DNA of 64,000 nucleotides from Phyllobacterium zundukense. GTDB taxonomy: Bacteria > Pseudomonadota > Alphaproteobacteria > Rhizobiales > Rhizobiaceae. A model generated the notes under the pieces. The model had not been told where the DNA came from. It was given only the letters and a program-made list of their open reading frames with translations, and ran no database searches. The first letter of the stretch is position 1; every line of letters begins with the position of its first letter. Position numbers and translations under genes: made by a program. This document shows positions 26,176-34,554 of the stretch, in pieces. The stretch lies in NCBI RefSeq assembly GCF_002764115.1, contig NZ_CP017941.1:62001-126000 (forward strand). Reading direction: 5' to 3'.

Positions 26176-27345
26176 ATGAACGCCGTGGGCTTTAAGCAAA
26201 CTGTTTTCTTAGTGGTCTGTTCCGTTGCAATTTCAGCGGTGCATACAACCTATGCGCAGGTGCCGGTCATTGACGGTTCTCGGGAGAACACCCAGCAGCA
26301 GACGAAGAATTGGTACACCCGCTACACCCAAGACATGCGCAAACTCAAAAGCGGTTCTGGCGGTGTGACGGACAGTTTCGTCCCTGGTCAAGAATCGGGT
26401 TCGCCTGACGCCTGTTCTGATGCCGGCATGGGCGGTGTTTCCTCTGTTACCGGCAATTCGAACGTACCGCAAAGCCGGCAGGAAGTAGCTGATATGGTAA
26501 AGCGAATTGCACAGGAAGAAGGCGTTGATCCACATTTTGCTTTGGCGATCGCGCAGCAGGAATCGCGGTTCAACCAGAATGCCCGCTCTCCCGTCGGTGC
26601 AATCGGCGTCATGCAATTGATGCCCGGAACGGCGCAGGAATTGGGCGTTAACCCCTATGATACCGAGGGCAATATTCGTGGCGGCGTGCGTTACCTGAAG
26701 CAGAATGTGAACAAGTTCGGCGGACGCATGGATCTTACGGCAGCCGCTTACAATGCCGGCCCCAACCGGCAATCCCTGCGTGAAGGCCGTGTCCCGAATA
26801 TTCCGGAAACGCAGGATTACGTGCGCAAAGTCTCGGCGAATTACAATTCATTCAAGGCAAAGAATGGTGATTTGGGACCAAGCGGATCGGAAACACCTCA
26901 GACCGTTTCCGGCAACGGCTATGGCGGTTGCGGCGAACAGCTGAAAAAGGCCTGGGATCGTAACACCGAAGCCCAACAGGCGCGCGCGCAAGTCATCAAC
27001 GATCTGGTCAAGAAATCGCTCGAGGCAAATCAAAAATACAATCAAGCGTCACTTGAAGGGGTGCGCAGCATGTCGAACAGCATCAAGGGTGCGGATAGCA
27101 GCAACCAGAACCCCGGGTTCGGCGCAATGACACCCCTCGAAATTCAGTGTCCGCCGGGTGTGCTTAATCTCGGATCAACGCGCTGCTATTCCATGCCGAC
27201 GGTTATGTCGAAAGACCAGGTGCGTGAATGGCTGGCTCAGTTGCAACGCCAGGCGCAGGCAAGCAACGGCGTTGCGACTTTCGATGTGCAGGAAGGTAAT
27301 ACGGGCGGGTTGGTTACGATCGTCGAAACGCGGCCGCAGGGTTGA
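26176..27345 (+). CDS. Second T4SS-locus lytic transglycosylase
   Basis: A 389-residue exported protein. It has a signal peptide (ending TTYAQV, ~residue 28), a Gln/Ser-rich region, then an SLT domain (~95-220) with catalytic Glu in IAQQESRFNQNARSPVGAIG and VMQLMPGTA, NIRGGVRYLKQNV and TAAAYNAGPN. The C-terminal ~150 residues (EQLKKAWDRNTEAQQARAQV, four Cys in all) are not part of the SLT fold. The start 26176 leaves 2 bp after the virB4 stop; a longer frame from 26128 overlaps virB4. Two transglycosylases in one VirB locus is unusual; this one might serve in place of, or beside, VirB1. Confidence 0.88.
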   Translation: MNAVGFKQTVFLVVCSVAISAVHTTYAQVPVIDGSRENTQQQTKNWYTRYTQDMRKLKSGSGGVTDSFVPGQESGSPDACSDAGMGGVSSVTGNSNVPQSRQEVADMVKRIAQEEGVDPHFALAIAQQESRFNQNARSPVGAIGVMQLMPGTAQELGVNPYDTEGNIRGGVRYLKQNVNKFGGRMDLTAAAYNAGPNRQSLREGRVPNIPETQDYVRKVSANYNSFKAKNGDLGPSGSETPQTVSGNGYGGCGEQLKKAWDRNTEAQQARAQVINDLVKKSLEANQKYNQASLEGVRSMSNSIKGADSSNQNPGFGAMTPLEIQCPPGVLNLGSTRCYSMPTVMSKDQVREWLAQLQRQAQASNGVATFDVQEGNTGGLVTIVETRPQG

Positions 27346-27379
27346 GAGCATTATTCTTCACCTTAGAAAGGATGGCATA

Positions 27380-28162
27380 ATGAGACGTATTTTGAGTGCC
27401 TTGGCTATTCTCGGCCTGATGGGAACCGCAGTACATGCGCAGGTTCCTGTGACTGATGCCGCGAACATCAAGGAGTCAATGCAGATCAAGGAACTGTCCC
27501 GGCAGATTCAGTCGGACACCTCGATTGTGAAGGACAATACGACAAAGACCTTCAAGGCGATCACAGGTGATCGCACACAGGATGCATCGCAGTTCTCGAA
27601 TCTCGCAACCGGTCAAGGGTTCTCGATGGGCCAAGCCCCGGATTTTGCATCCATCCTGCAGGGGAACCAGTCGTCATTCGGCGGCATTGGCGGCGTGTTC
27701 CAGAACAATGCCGCGCAACTGATCAATGGGCTCAATCTGGTGAAATCGCTTGTCGATCAGTTTGAGGGCGGCGCTACGGCCAATAGCAAGAGCTATGACC
27801 AGGCGGTGCTGACGCTGACAACGATGACGGCGTTGACGGATGCCATGAATTCATCGGCAAAGCAGCGGACGAATTCATTCCAGGATGCAACGAAACAGAT
27901 TGGGCGGGCTCAAGACTTGAAGGGCGCTCTTGAGCAAAACACGCAAATGGTTTTGCAGGGAAATCAGACGACGAATGAAGCGGTGGGATCCCTGAACAAT
28001 CAGGTTCATTTGCTCTCGGAACAGCAACGAGCTGGCGTTGCTGCAATGTCAGAGCGTAACAAGGCGCTGGCTCCCATCAGCGTGTCTGGCTCAGGCAGGC
28101 AGCCGCAAGGCAATGATGTCAGATCGCAGCTGAAGGCATTTCAGGAGCAGCAAAGTCAATAA
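27380..28162 (+). CDS. virB5: VirB5 minor pilin
   Basis: A 260-residue secreted protein with a signal peptide ending VHAQVPVTD (cleavage after ~residue 20), a helical body (ESMQIKELSRQIQSDTSIVK), Gly/Gln-rich middle, and a Gln-rich C-terminus typical of VirB5/TrbF-like tip adhesins. A repeated AQVPV(T/I)D sequence occurs just after the signal peptide here and in the preceding transglycosylase. AGAAAGGA precedes the ATG at 27380. The stop shares a base with the next start (TAATG). Confidence 0.85.
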   Translation: MRRILSALAILGLMGTAVHAQVPVTDAANIKESMQIKELSRQIQSDTSIVKDNTTKTFKAITGDRTQDASQFSNLATGQGFSMGQAPDFASILQGNQSSFGGIGGVFQNNAAQLINGLNLVKSLVDQFEGGATANSKSYDQAVLTLTTMTALTDAMNSSAKQRTNSFQDATKQIGRAQDLKGALEQNTQMVLQGNQTTNEAVGSLNNQVHLLSEQQRAGVAAMSERNKALAPISVSGSGRQPQGNDVRSQLKAFQEQQSQ

Positions 28163-28380
28163 TGAAAAAAGCGATTATTCTGATCGTGTGCTGCGTAGTG
28201 GTTTCATCTTGCGCAGCGCACAGGGACAAATTGGCGAAGTGCTCGGCGGATGAAAATCCGGTTCGGGCTACTGCCTACTATGAATCACAAAAGCAACCAT
28301 CAGTGCGGGTGTTTGAGGCGCAGGAGAAATTGGCCGCCGGGGCTGATTGCGGCGCCATGCGTCCTGTCAATCAATTCTGA
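28162..28380 (+). CDS. Small lipoprotein (VirB7- or entry-exclusion-like)
   Basis: A 72-residue lipoprotein: MKKAIILIVCCVVVSSC with the lipobox cysteine at 17, and two more Cys in the mature part (AKCSADENP, ADCGAM). Its start overlaps the virB5 stop. The canonical virB7 slot between virB6 and virB8 holds no lipoprotein here, so this gene may supply the VirB7 function from the virB5-virB6 gap; alternatively it is an EexN-type exclusion lipoprotein. The sequence does not decide. Confidence 0.7.
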   Translation: MKKAIILIVCCVVVSSCAAHRDKLAKCSADENPVRATAYYESQKQPSVRVFEAQEKLAAGADCGAMRPVNQF

Positions 28381-28406
28381 CCCTCTAGCCGATTTGGTGC
28401 TCAATC

Positions 28407-29444
28407 ATGGACCTGCTCGTTACATTCTACGGTGATGCGATGACTTTTTTTGACAGGGTCAACGGCGAAAGTATCGGCCGTGCCTGGGGCGTACTTGCGG
28501 AAAATCGCCAACTGGTCACGTTGCTTTTTACGTTGTTTATTTCGCTTTATTTTCTAGGCGTCGCGCTCGGTTATACGCGCGGTAGCATTCAGGATGCGGC
28601 CGTTTCGGCTCTAAAGGTCGTGCTTGCATATTCGCTGATTACGTCGTGGCCAGATTTTAACGATCTTATCGGTGAAGTGCTTATCAAAGGGCCGGAGCAG
28701 ATCGGAACGGCTATCGCATCGAAAATGGGCGGCATCGACATCGCAAACAATGGGATGGCTGGTCTCGTCAAAAATGTAGCGGTGAAGAGCTACAATTTCG
28801 CATCCGATATTATGCGGGCAAACGACTCATGGGTCTCACTGAACATCGTCGGCCTGTTGGCTATGTCGGTCATGCTGATCGGATTGATACCACTTTTGCT
28901 TATTTTGACCGGGGTCACTTTGTTTGGGAAATTCATTACCGCAATCATGCTTGCTATCGGGCCATTTGCCATCATGGCGTACTTTTATTCTCAAACTCGA
29001 TTTGTATTTGAATCGTGGCTGAAGGGACTGGCTTTCGGTTTTTTCATGATGCTCTTCACCTATGTCATCTTGGGTCTGTCATTCTCGTTCCTCGATCAGA
29101 TCATGGGGGCGATTGGCGGCATCGATTATGACAACACCGGCGTTATCGCCAAGGTTGTCGCTTTGGCCTGCTATTTGCTGCTGATCGGATTCTTTGTCTA
29201 CAGGGTGCCGGATTTTGCGCGGACGTTTGCTTTTGGCACTGCACTCGGTATTGGCGGAATAGGTGGCGGTGGCGCGATGGGGGTCGCTCAAGGCGCCGTC
29301 GCCACGGCCTTGGCGGCAAAAACCGTCGGTGCTTCCATGGCGGCTGGAGCAGGGACAATGGGCAGAGGTGTCGCACAAGGTGCCCGGGCTGCAACCACGT
29401 TTTCTCGACAGCTGACCGCGCGCGTCCGGGGACGCAATGGGTAG
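28407..29444 (+). CDS. virB6: VirB6 polytopic membrane protein
   Basis: A 345-residue TrbL/VirB6-type inner-membrane channel component with about five to six transmembrane helices (near 37-55, 66-80, 145-170, 172-195, 205-225 and 247-265). Family features include FDRVNGESIGRAWGVLAEN near the N-terminus and the Trp of WLKGLAFGFFMM after a central helix. The C-terminal 80 residues are Gly/Ala-rich and then basic (QLTARVRGRNG). It ends the first operon block; a toxin-antitoxin pair follows before virB8. Confidence 0.9.
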   Translation: MDLLVTFYGDAMTFFDRVNGESIGRAWGVLAENRQLVTLLFTLFISLYFLGVALGYTRGSIQDAAVSALKVVLAYSLITSWPDFNDLIGEVLIKGPEQIGTAIASKMGGIDIANNGMAGLVKNVAVKSYNFASDIMRANDSWVSLNIVGLLAMSVMLIGLIPLLLILTGVTLFGKFITAIMLAIGPFAIMAYFYSQTRFVFESWLKGLAFGFFMMLFTYVILGLSFSFLDQIMGAIGGIDYDNTGVIAKVVALACYLLLIGFFVYRVPDFARTFAFGTALGIGGIGGGGAMGVAQGAVATALAAKTVGASMAAGAGTMGRGVAQGARAATTFSRQLTARVRGRNG

Positions 29445-29546
29445 AATTTTCTAAGGTTGAACTGCAACCGCTAATGGATGCAAACACATTTCGACTTAAT
29501 CATTTCTAATCGCTACGATTGGGGTTGATTAAAAGAGGTGCACACC

Positions 29547-29807
29547 ATGGAAACCAAAGTGTTGACCGCGCATATACCGCTGCCGCTTGCGGAGAAAGTG
29601 GACCAACTGGCCACTCGTCTCGAACGCTCGCGAGGCTGGATCGTCAAGCAAGCCCTAGCTGCCTGGATCGATCAGGAAGAAGAACGGCGGCGCCTGACGC
29701 TTGAAGCGCTGTCTGATGTGGATGTCGGTCGCGTCGTCGATCATCATGCCGTGCAGGCGTGGGCAGATAGTCTTGACACCGATGCACCACTACCTGTCCC
29801 ACGTTGA
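29547..29807 (+). CDS. CopG/RHH-type antitoxin
   Basis: An 86-residue ribbon-helix-helix protein. Residues 1-45 (KVLTAHIPLPLAEKVDQLAT, then ERSRGWIVKQALAAWI) form the strand and two helices that bind operator DNA, and the C-terminus would cap the toxin. AGAGGT precedes the ATG at 29547. Its stop overlaps the toxin start (TGATG). The pair interrupts the expected virB6-virB8 order, suggesting insertion of a stabilising module into the T4SS locus. Confidence 0.85.
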   Translation: METKVLTAHIPLPLAEKVDQLATRLERSRGWIVKQALAAWIDQEEERRRLTLEALSDVDVGRVVDHHAVQAWADSLDTDAPLPVPR

Positions 29808-30082
29808 TGGAACTGAAATGGACGAGCAAGGCACTGCCGGATCTCGCACGTCTCTATCATTTGCTCGCACCTGTCAGTCGGCAAGCGGCCGCGCGCACGG
29901 TACAGTCCCTGACGGCAGCACCAACCCGGCTGCTCGAACATCCCCGTATCGGTGAAAAACTCGAAGAATTCGAGCCGCGTGAAATCCGTCGTATACTCGT
30001 CGGTCACCACTAAATGCGTTACGAAATTCACGAAACGACCATCTGCGTGCTACGCGTATGGCACACGCGCGAGGAACGGTAA
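29807..30082 (+). pseudogene. ParE/RelE-type toxin, interrupted by an in-frame TAA
   Basis: The frame begins MELKWTSKALPDLARLYHLL, the N-terminal helices of ParE toxins, and reaches EIRRILVGHH before a TAA at 30011-30013. The same frame then continues MRYEIHETTICVLRVWHTRE and ends ER-stop at 30082, the conserved C-terminal strands of the family (YEI...I.VLRVWHTRE). One codon, for instance GAA, would restore a 91-residue toxin. Without the tail, the 68-residue product should lack toxicity. The 3' end of the gene is complete and directly abuts an IS21 fragment. Confidence 0.85.
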
Positions 30083-30460
30083 GGCAGCGGGTGTGCAGGC
30101 AACAGGCTGGACCAGATAGTGGCTGCACATCTGTAGGAAACGGGTACTGGCGCTCCTTGCCAACAAACACAGCCTCAACTGCTGTCTTCATATTATCATA
30201 TAGGCCGCGTGAGCAGTTGCCGCGAAAGAACGCGAAGGCCGGTCATACGCATCGAACACCATCTCTTGGCTTTCGCACATGTAGGTGCGAACAAACATCA
30301 TCCGGCTGTGACAGAGACGAACATGGGCGACCTTTACGATTGTCGTCACTCCGTTGATCAGCATGATCTCGTCGCTCCAGTCGAACTGGTAAGCTTCTCC
30401 CCGTGCATAGAACAGCGGTACGTGGGCTTCCGCCGTCACCGCACCGCGTGTCTTCGATCA
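30083..30460 (-). pseudogene. IS21-family transposase (IstA) fragment
   Basis: The minus strand reads ARGEAYQFDWSDEIMLINGV, KVAHVRLCHSRMMFVRTYM and then, after frame changes, MKTAVEAVFVGKERQY and LQMCSHYLVQPVACTPAA: successive parts of the IstA integrase core, with QFDW carrying the first catalytic Asp. At least two frameshifts separate them. N- and C-terminal parts and istB are absent. The fragment ends exactly at the parE terminal codon. Confidence 0.75.
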
Positions 30461-30528
30461 AACCTAACATGAACCATACACGATACACGTGTTGAATTTT
30501 TCTGGCATCTGGAACTATTTCAATATAC

Positions 30529-30540
30529 AACTAGAGTTTG
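30529..30540 (+). promoter_or_regulatory. AACTAGAGTTTG motif upstream of virB8
   Basis: An identical copy of the 12-mer at 21186-21197, 73 bp before the preferred virB8 start. A TTTCAA (30519) and TATTAT (30543) with ~18 bp between could be the promoter, with the motif inside the spacer. Confidence 0.55.
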
Positions 30541-30612
30541 ATATTATGTGTGGCTTATAGATTCGTTTCTATCCTCGGATGTAAAAGCTGGGGTGAAATT
30601 TCGGGGGTCAAT

Positions 30613-31311
30613 GTGGCCAACAATGCGGATTTAGAGGCGATGTATAGGCAAGGCGAGACGTGGCAGTCGCGCAATAGTCGCCTGAAAGGAATAATCACCG
30701 TAATTCTGCTTGGCGTGGCGATCGCGGGCTGGATTTTAGCGGGCATCATGGCTTTCACGATTTCACAGATGTTTCCCTTGGTGAAATCGGAAGTGGTGCC
30801 GCTCATTGTCGATAAGAACACCGGCTACATGGAGACGGTGACAACCCTCGATCAAAGCCGCGAAAAGGTAACGCAACAGCAAGCCGTGCGTGCAGCTTTT
30901 GTGGGCAATTACGTCTTGCGGCGTGAGATCTATGATCCTCGCTATGTAGCCGATAATTACGACATGGTTGGGCTGTGGTCAGATCCGAATGGTTCAGCCT
31001 TTAAAGCATACGAAGAGCTCATGAACCCTGCCAATCCACAAGGACCAATTGCCATGATCGGCACTGATGGCGAAATCCGGCCTGAAATCCTTTCGGTCAA
31101 TCCCCTGAACGCCAACACCATGAGTGTGCGGTTCGAAACCAAAGAACGGGTCAAGGGCGGCACTGTCGTCAATCGATGGTCGGCAACGATCCGTTATAGG
31201 CAGTTGCAGTTGCCGGCATCCAATCGCGTCAGGCTGTTCAATCCGCTTGGATTTGTCGTTACCGATTATGTGAAAGTGCCTGAAAGCATGCCAAGTGGGC
31301 TTGGTCAATGA
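30613..31311 (+). CDS. virB8: VirB8 inner-membrane scaffold protein
   Basis: A 232-residue bitopic protein with a cytoplasmic N-terminus, one membrane helix (about residues 33-57, IITVILLGVAIAGWILAGIM) and a periplasmic NTF2-like domain. Family landmarks include PLIVDKNTGYMETV, AVRAAFVGNYVLRREIYDP and RFETKERVKGGTVVNRWSAT. The GTG at 30613, with GGGGG 6 bases upstream, gives the normal family length; a TTG at 30538 would add 25 residues. It starts the second operon block (virB8-virB11-virD4) after the inserted module. Stop overlaps the virB9 start (ATGA). Confidence 0.9.
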   Translation: MANNADLEAMYRQGETWQSRNSRLKGIITVILLGVAIAGWILAGIMAFTISQMFPLVKSEVVPLIVDKNTGYMETVTTLDQSREKVTQQQAVRAAFVGNYVLRREIYDPRYVADNYDMVGLWSDPNGSAFKAYEELMNPANPQGPIAMIGTDGEIRPEILSVNPLNANTMSVRFETKERVKGGTVVNRWSATIRYRQLQLPASNRVRLFNPLGFVVTDYVKVPESMPSGLGQ

Positions 31312-32147
31312 AGCGAACCAGTCTTGTATGTTTCATCCTGGCTTTTAGTCTGTGCGACGCTTCTGCCGAACTGGTCGCTCAGCCCGGGCGCTCCGATCCG
31401 CGGGTTCGCAACGTTCCCTATTCAGCCGAACAGGTGGTCGTGGTGACAGGAACGTACGGCCTGATCACTACGATACTTTTTGGTGCCGACGAGGAAATAT
31501 TGACCGTAACGGCAGGCGATACGATCTCGTGGCAGATCGTCGTTGCCGCCAACAGGAAGGCATTGACCCTCAAGCCGACCGAAAAGGATGCGCCGACCAA
31601 TATGTCGGTCATCACGTCGAAACGCACTTATTCCTTTGAGTTGCAGGTCAATACGACGAATTCGAAGCGAGAACAGACCTACAAGGTGCGATTCACGTAT
31701 CCTGAGGAAGCCGGCTTGCGTGGTACCGCCGAAATGTGGCGTCAGGCCGAGCAGGCGACGAAGAGCCCGAACCTGAAGAACATTCGCCGGGACAAGGTGA
31801 ATTTCGATTATGGTTTCAAAGGCGGCGACGCTGCCAAGCCGACTTGGGTCTTCGACGACGGTATCAAGACCTTCATGAAATTCACAGGAGATGTCCCCGC
31901 AATTTTTACCGTGGACGGGAAACGGCGCGAAAGCCTGATCAATTACAGACGTGAAGGCGATTACATCGTCATCGATGCCGTCTCCCGTCAGTGGACGCTT
32001 CGTTATGGAACCGAGACGGACACCTGCCTGTTCAATTTGCGCACGGTGCCGGCTGATGTGCTTGCGCCGATTGAGGGCGCTGTCGCGCCACGGCGGATTG
32101 GAGCGGGAACGCCCCCTCAATCATCCTCTAATCAAAGTGTCAGGTGA
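31308..32147 (+). CDS. virB9: VirB9 outer-membrane-complex protein
   Basis: A 279-residue exported protein of the VirB9/TrbG family. It has a signal peptide ending SLCDASAEL (~21), N-terminal domain (DPRVRNVPYSAEQVVVVTGT, GADEEILTVTAGD) and the C-terminal domain with FDYGFKGGDAAKPTWVFDDG, KTFMKFTGDVPAIFTVDG and YIVIDAVSRQWTLRYG, which binds VirB7 and VirB10 in the core complex. It overlaps virB8 and nearly overlaps virB10. Confidence 0.93.
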   Translation: MKRTSLVCFILAFSLCDASAELVAQPGRSDPRVRNVPYSAEQVVVVTGTYGLITTILFGADEEILTVTAGDTISWQIVVAANRKALTLKPTEKDAPTNMSVITSKRTYSFELQVNTTNSKREQTYKVRFTYPEEAGLRGTAEMWRQAEQATKSPNLKNIRRDKVNFDYGFKGGDAAKPTWVFDDGIKTFMKFTGDVPAIFTVDGKRRESLINYRREGDYIVIDAVSRQWTLRYGTETDTCLFNLRTVPADVLAPIEGAVAPRRIGAGTPPQSSSNQSVR

Positions 32148-32158
32148 CGGGCGGGCCG

Positions 32159-33520
32159 ATGAGTGATCCAAATTACCAGTCGTTGGAGACCGGCAGCGGA
32201 CTGGGTGCTGCGGTAAGGAAATCGTCCGTTGGTGGTGGTCGGACGTTTGCGCTGGCCCTTGCCGTACTCGGATTCGGGGCGATTGGCTATTTTTTGTTCG
32301 TTGACGACGAAGGTGAAATCGAACCATCGGAGCCTGCGCAAGGGGAGGAATTCGTGCCGGTGCAGTCACCTCAGCAACAGGCATTCGTGCCGCCCCCACC
32401 CCCAGAAATTCCAACGGTAACCGTACCGACCGCGCCCCCTCCTCCACCTCCGCTCCCATCGGCAGAACAAGCACCCGCAATTGCGGCTGCGCCAGTGGAA
32501 GTGCGCGAGCCGGATTGCGAGGAAAACGCCACGGATAAGGCAACCCATCCGAAATGTATCGAACTTGAACGTCAGCGCAAGTTGCTTGAGCGCGTTCGCT
32601 CCAATGTTGTCGTTATTGATACGGGAAACACCGGAGGCGAAATGCAGGCAATGGTCGGTAGCGGCAACGCGGCTGCTGGCGACAGCAGCGGGATGGAAGC
32701 TGAAGACGGATTAGGCGGCAGTGCAAGTGGCAGTGGTGGCGGCCGTGCTGCCGATGCTGATCGCGCCTTCCTGTCGCAAATGGGCGGCGCCGGTTTTGAA
32801 ACCTCTGTAGCGAACAAAAATAAACGTCCGGACGCGTGGATCCCGCAAGGGTCGATGATCCGCGGAACGCTGGAAACAGCCATCAATTCCGATCTGGCCG
32901 GCATGGTGAAGGCGATCGTTCGTCAGGATGTTTATTCGTTCGATGGCCGGCGCATCTTGATTCCGGCCGGATCCTCCCTTGTCGGCGATTACAAGACAGG
33001 TGTTACCCGCGGCCAGGAACGGATTTTCATCGTGTGGACGCGGATGATCCGTGCTGATGGCGTGTCGGTGCAGCTCGGCTCCTATGGCACAGACGCCTTG
33101 GGACGTTCGGGATTGACCGGCAAAGTTGACAAAAAATACTGGGAGCGGTTCGGTCCCCCTGCCCTGCTGACGATGGTGGGCGGCTTCGCCCAGTACGTGG
33201 CGGCGCTGGGTGACGACAATGACAATCAAAACGTCACGATCATCGATTCCTCGACTGGCAATGTGATTTCGGTTCCCTCCAACAATAATTCCTCGGGCGA
33301 GAATCCAAAGCAGATCGTTTCAGAAACCGTCGCAGCCGGCATCCAGCAAATGGCAGCCGAAGCGTTCAAGGACAGCAACAGCATTCAGCCGACGATTGAC
33401 ATCAATCAGGGTGCGGAGATCAACGTATTTGTAACCCGCGATCTCGATTTTTCCGATCTCTATCCCGATCCGGTGCGTCAGGAATTTGAACGGCTAAGGA
33501 AAGCACGCAATAGAAAATGA
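32159..33520 (+). CDS. virB10: VirB10 core-complex protein
   Basis: A 453-residue TonB-like energy transducer spanning both membranes. It has one inner-membrane helix (~33-50, TFALALAVLGFGAIGYFLFV), a Pro-rich periplasmic region (PPPPPEIP, PPPPPPLP), and the TrbI/VirB10 barrel domain from ~215 with WIPQGSMIRGTLETAINSDL, DGRRILIPAGSSLVGDY and NVFVTRDLDFSDLY. Start: ATG at 32159 with GGGCGGG upstream; a GTG at 32144 overlapping the virB9 stop would add five residues. Its stop overlaps the virB11 ATG. Confidence 0.93.
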   Translation: MSDPNYQSLETGSGLGAAVRKSSVGGGRTFALALAVLGFGAIGYFLFVDDEGEIEPSEPAQGEEFVPVQSPQQQAFVPPPPPEIPTVTVPTAPPPPPPLPSAEQAPAIAAAPVEVREPDCEENATDKATHPKCIELERQRKLLERVRSNVVVIDTGNTGGEMQAMVGSGNAAAGDSSGMEAEDGLGGSASGSGGGRAADADRAFLSQMGGAGFETSVANKNKRPDAWIPQGSMIRGTLETAINSDLAGMVKAIVRQDVYSFDGRRILIPAGSSLVGDYKTGVTRGQERIFIVWTRMIRADGVSVQLGSYGTDALGRSGLTGKVDKKYWERFGPPALLTMVGGFAQYVAALGDDNDNQNVTIIDSSTGNVISVPSNNNSSGENPKQIVSETVAAGIQQMAAEAFKDSNSIQPTIDINQGAEINVFVTRDLDFSDLYPDPVRQEFERLRKARNRK

Positions 33521-34554
33521 ATGCCAATCACAACAATCCAGCAAGGTATTTTCTGGAAGAAGCCTTAGCGCCGATTCGAGAGTTCTTGGACGACCGCAAA
33601 GTCGTGGAAATCTCGTGCCAGAAACCGAACGAGGTCTGGATTGAACGATCGGGAACGCTTGAGATGGAAAAACACACCGTCGCGGGGCTCGAAAACGCCG
33701 CGATCGCCTTGATGGCGGAACGGACGGCGGCGCATTCAAGCCAGGTGGTGAATGAGGAAAACCCGCTTTTGTCTGCTACATTGCCGGACGGCGAGCGCAT
33801 TCAATATGTCCTTAATCCGACGTCTGTCACCGGCCATTGTTTTTCCATCCGCAAGCAGGTGCTTCGGCGCCTGACACTCGAGGACTACGATAATGCCGGG
33901 GCGTTCAAGCGGACGCGCGTTGCTAGCGACCATTTCATTGATGAGGTCGATATCGAATTGTCCCGCTTGTTGCAGGCGGGTGACATCCGTCACTTCCTTA
34001 AAGTTGCAGCACACAATCATCGAAGCATGATCGTCAGTGGGGGCACGTCCACCGGAAAAACCACATTCCTCAATGCCATGTTGACGGCGATTCCGAGAAA
34101 CGAACGGTTCGTCATGATGCAGGATGCGCCTGAACTCGAACCAATTCAGGAGAATGTTGTTTCCCTAACCGCATCGAAGGGCGACCAGGGTCGCGCCAAG
34201 GTTACCATGACATCGCTGCTTGGGGCTGCGCTGCGTCTGCGCCCGGACAGGATTTTCATGGGCGAGCTCAGAGGCGAGGAAGCATTCGACTTTCTTAATG
34301 CCATCAACACCGGTCATCCGGGTTCAATGACAACGATCCACGCCAATTCGCCGCGCCATGCCTTTGACCGGCTTTCGACACTGGTGCTGAACAGTGGTGT
34401 CCGCATGGATCGGGCTGACATCATCAGTTACATCAAGTCCATTATCCCGATAGTCGTGCAGCTGAAAAAAGGCGATGAACATGGCACTCGAGGCGTGAGT
34501 GAAATCTTTTTCGCCGATGAGGTTGATCAAAATGGAAAGCGCAAACACCGCTGA
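33517..34554 (+). CDS. virB11: VirB11 traffic ATPase
   Basis: A 345-residue hexameric ATPase of the GspE/VirB11 class at the cytoplasmic face. Walker A is GGTSTGKTTF (~residue 174), the Asp box MMQDAPELEP follows, Walker B is RIFMGELRGEEAFDFL and the His box SMTTIHANSP. The N-terminal domain (1-130) is the usual substrate-switching part. Overlaps virB10 by four bases and virD4 by 23. Confidence 0.95.
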   Translation: MNANHNNPARYFLEEALAPIREFLDDRKVVEISCQKPNEVWIERSGTLEMEKHTVAGLENAAIALMAERTAAHSSQVVNEENPLLSATLPDGERIQYVLNPTSVTGHCFSIRKQVLRRLTLEDYDNAGAFKRTRVASDHFIDEVDIELSRLLQAGDIRHFLKVAAHNHRSMIVSGGTSTGKTTFLNAMLTAIPRNERFVMMQDAPELEPIQENVVSLTASKGDQGRAKVTMTSLLGAALRLRPDRIFMGELRGEEAFDFLNAINTGHPGSMTTIHANSPRHAFDRLSTLVLNSGVRMDRADIISYIKSIIPIVVQLKKGDEHGTRGVSEIFFADEVDQNGKRKHR

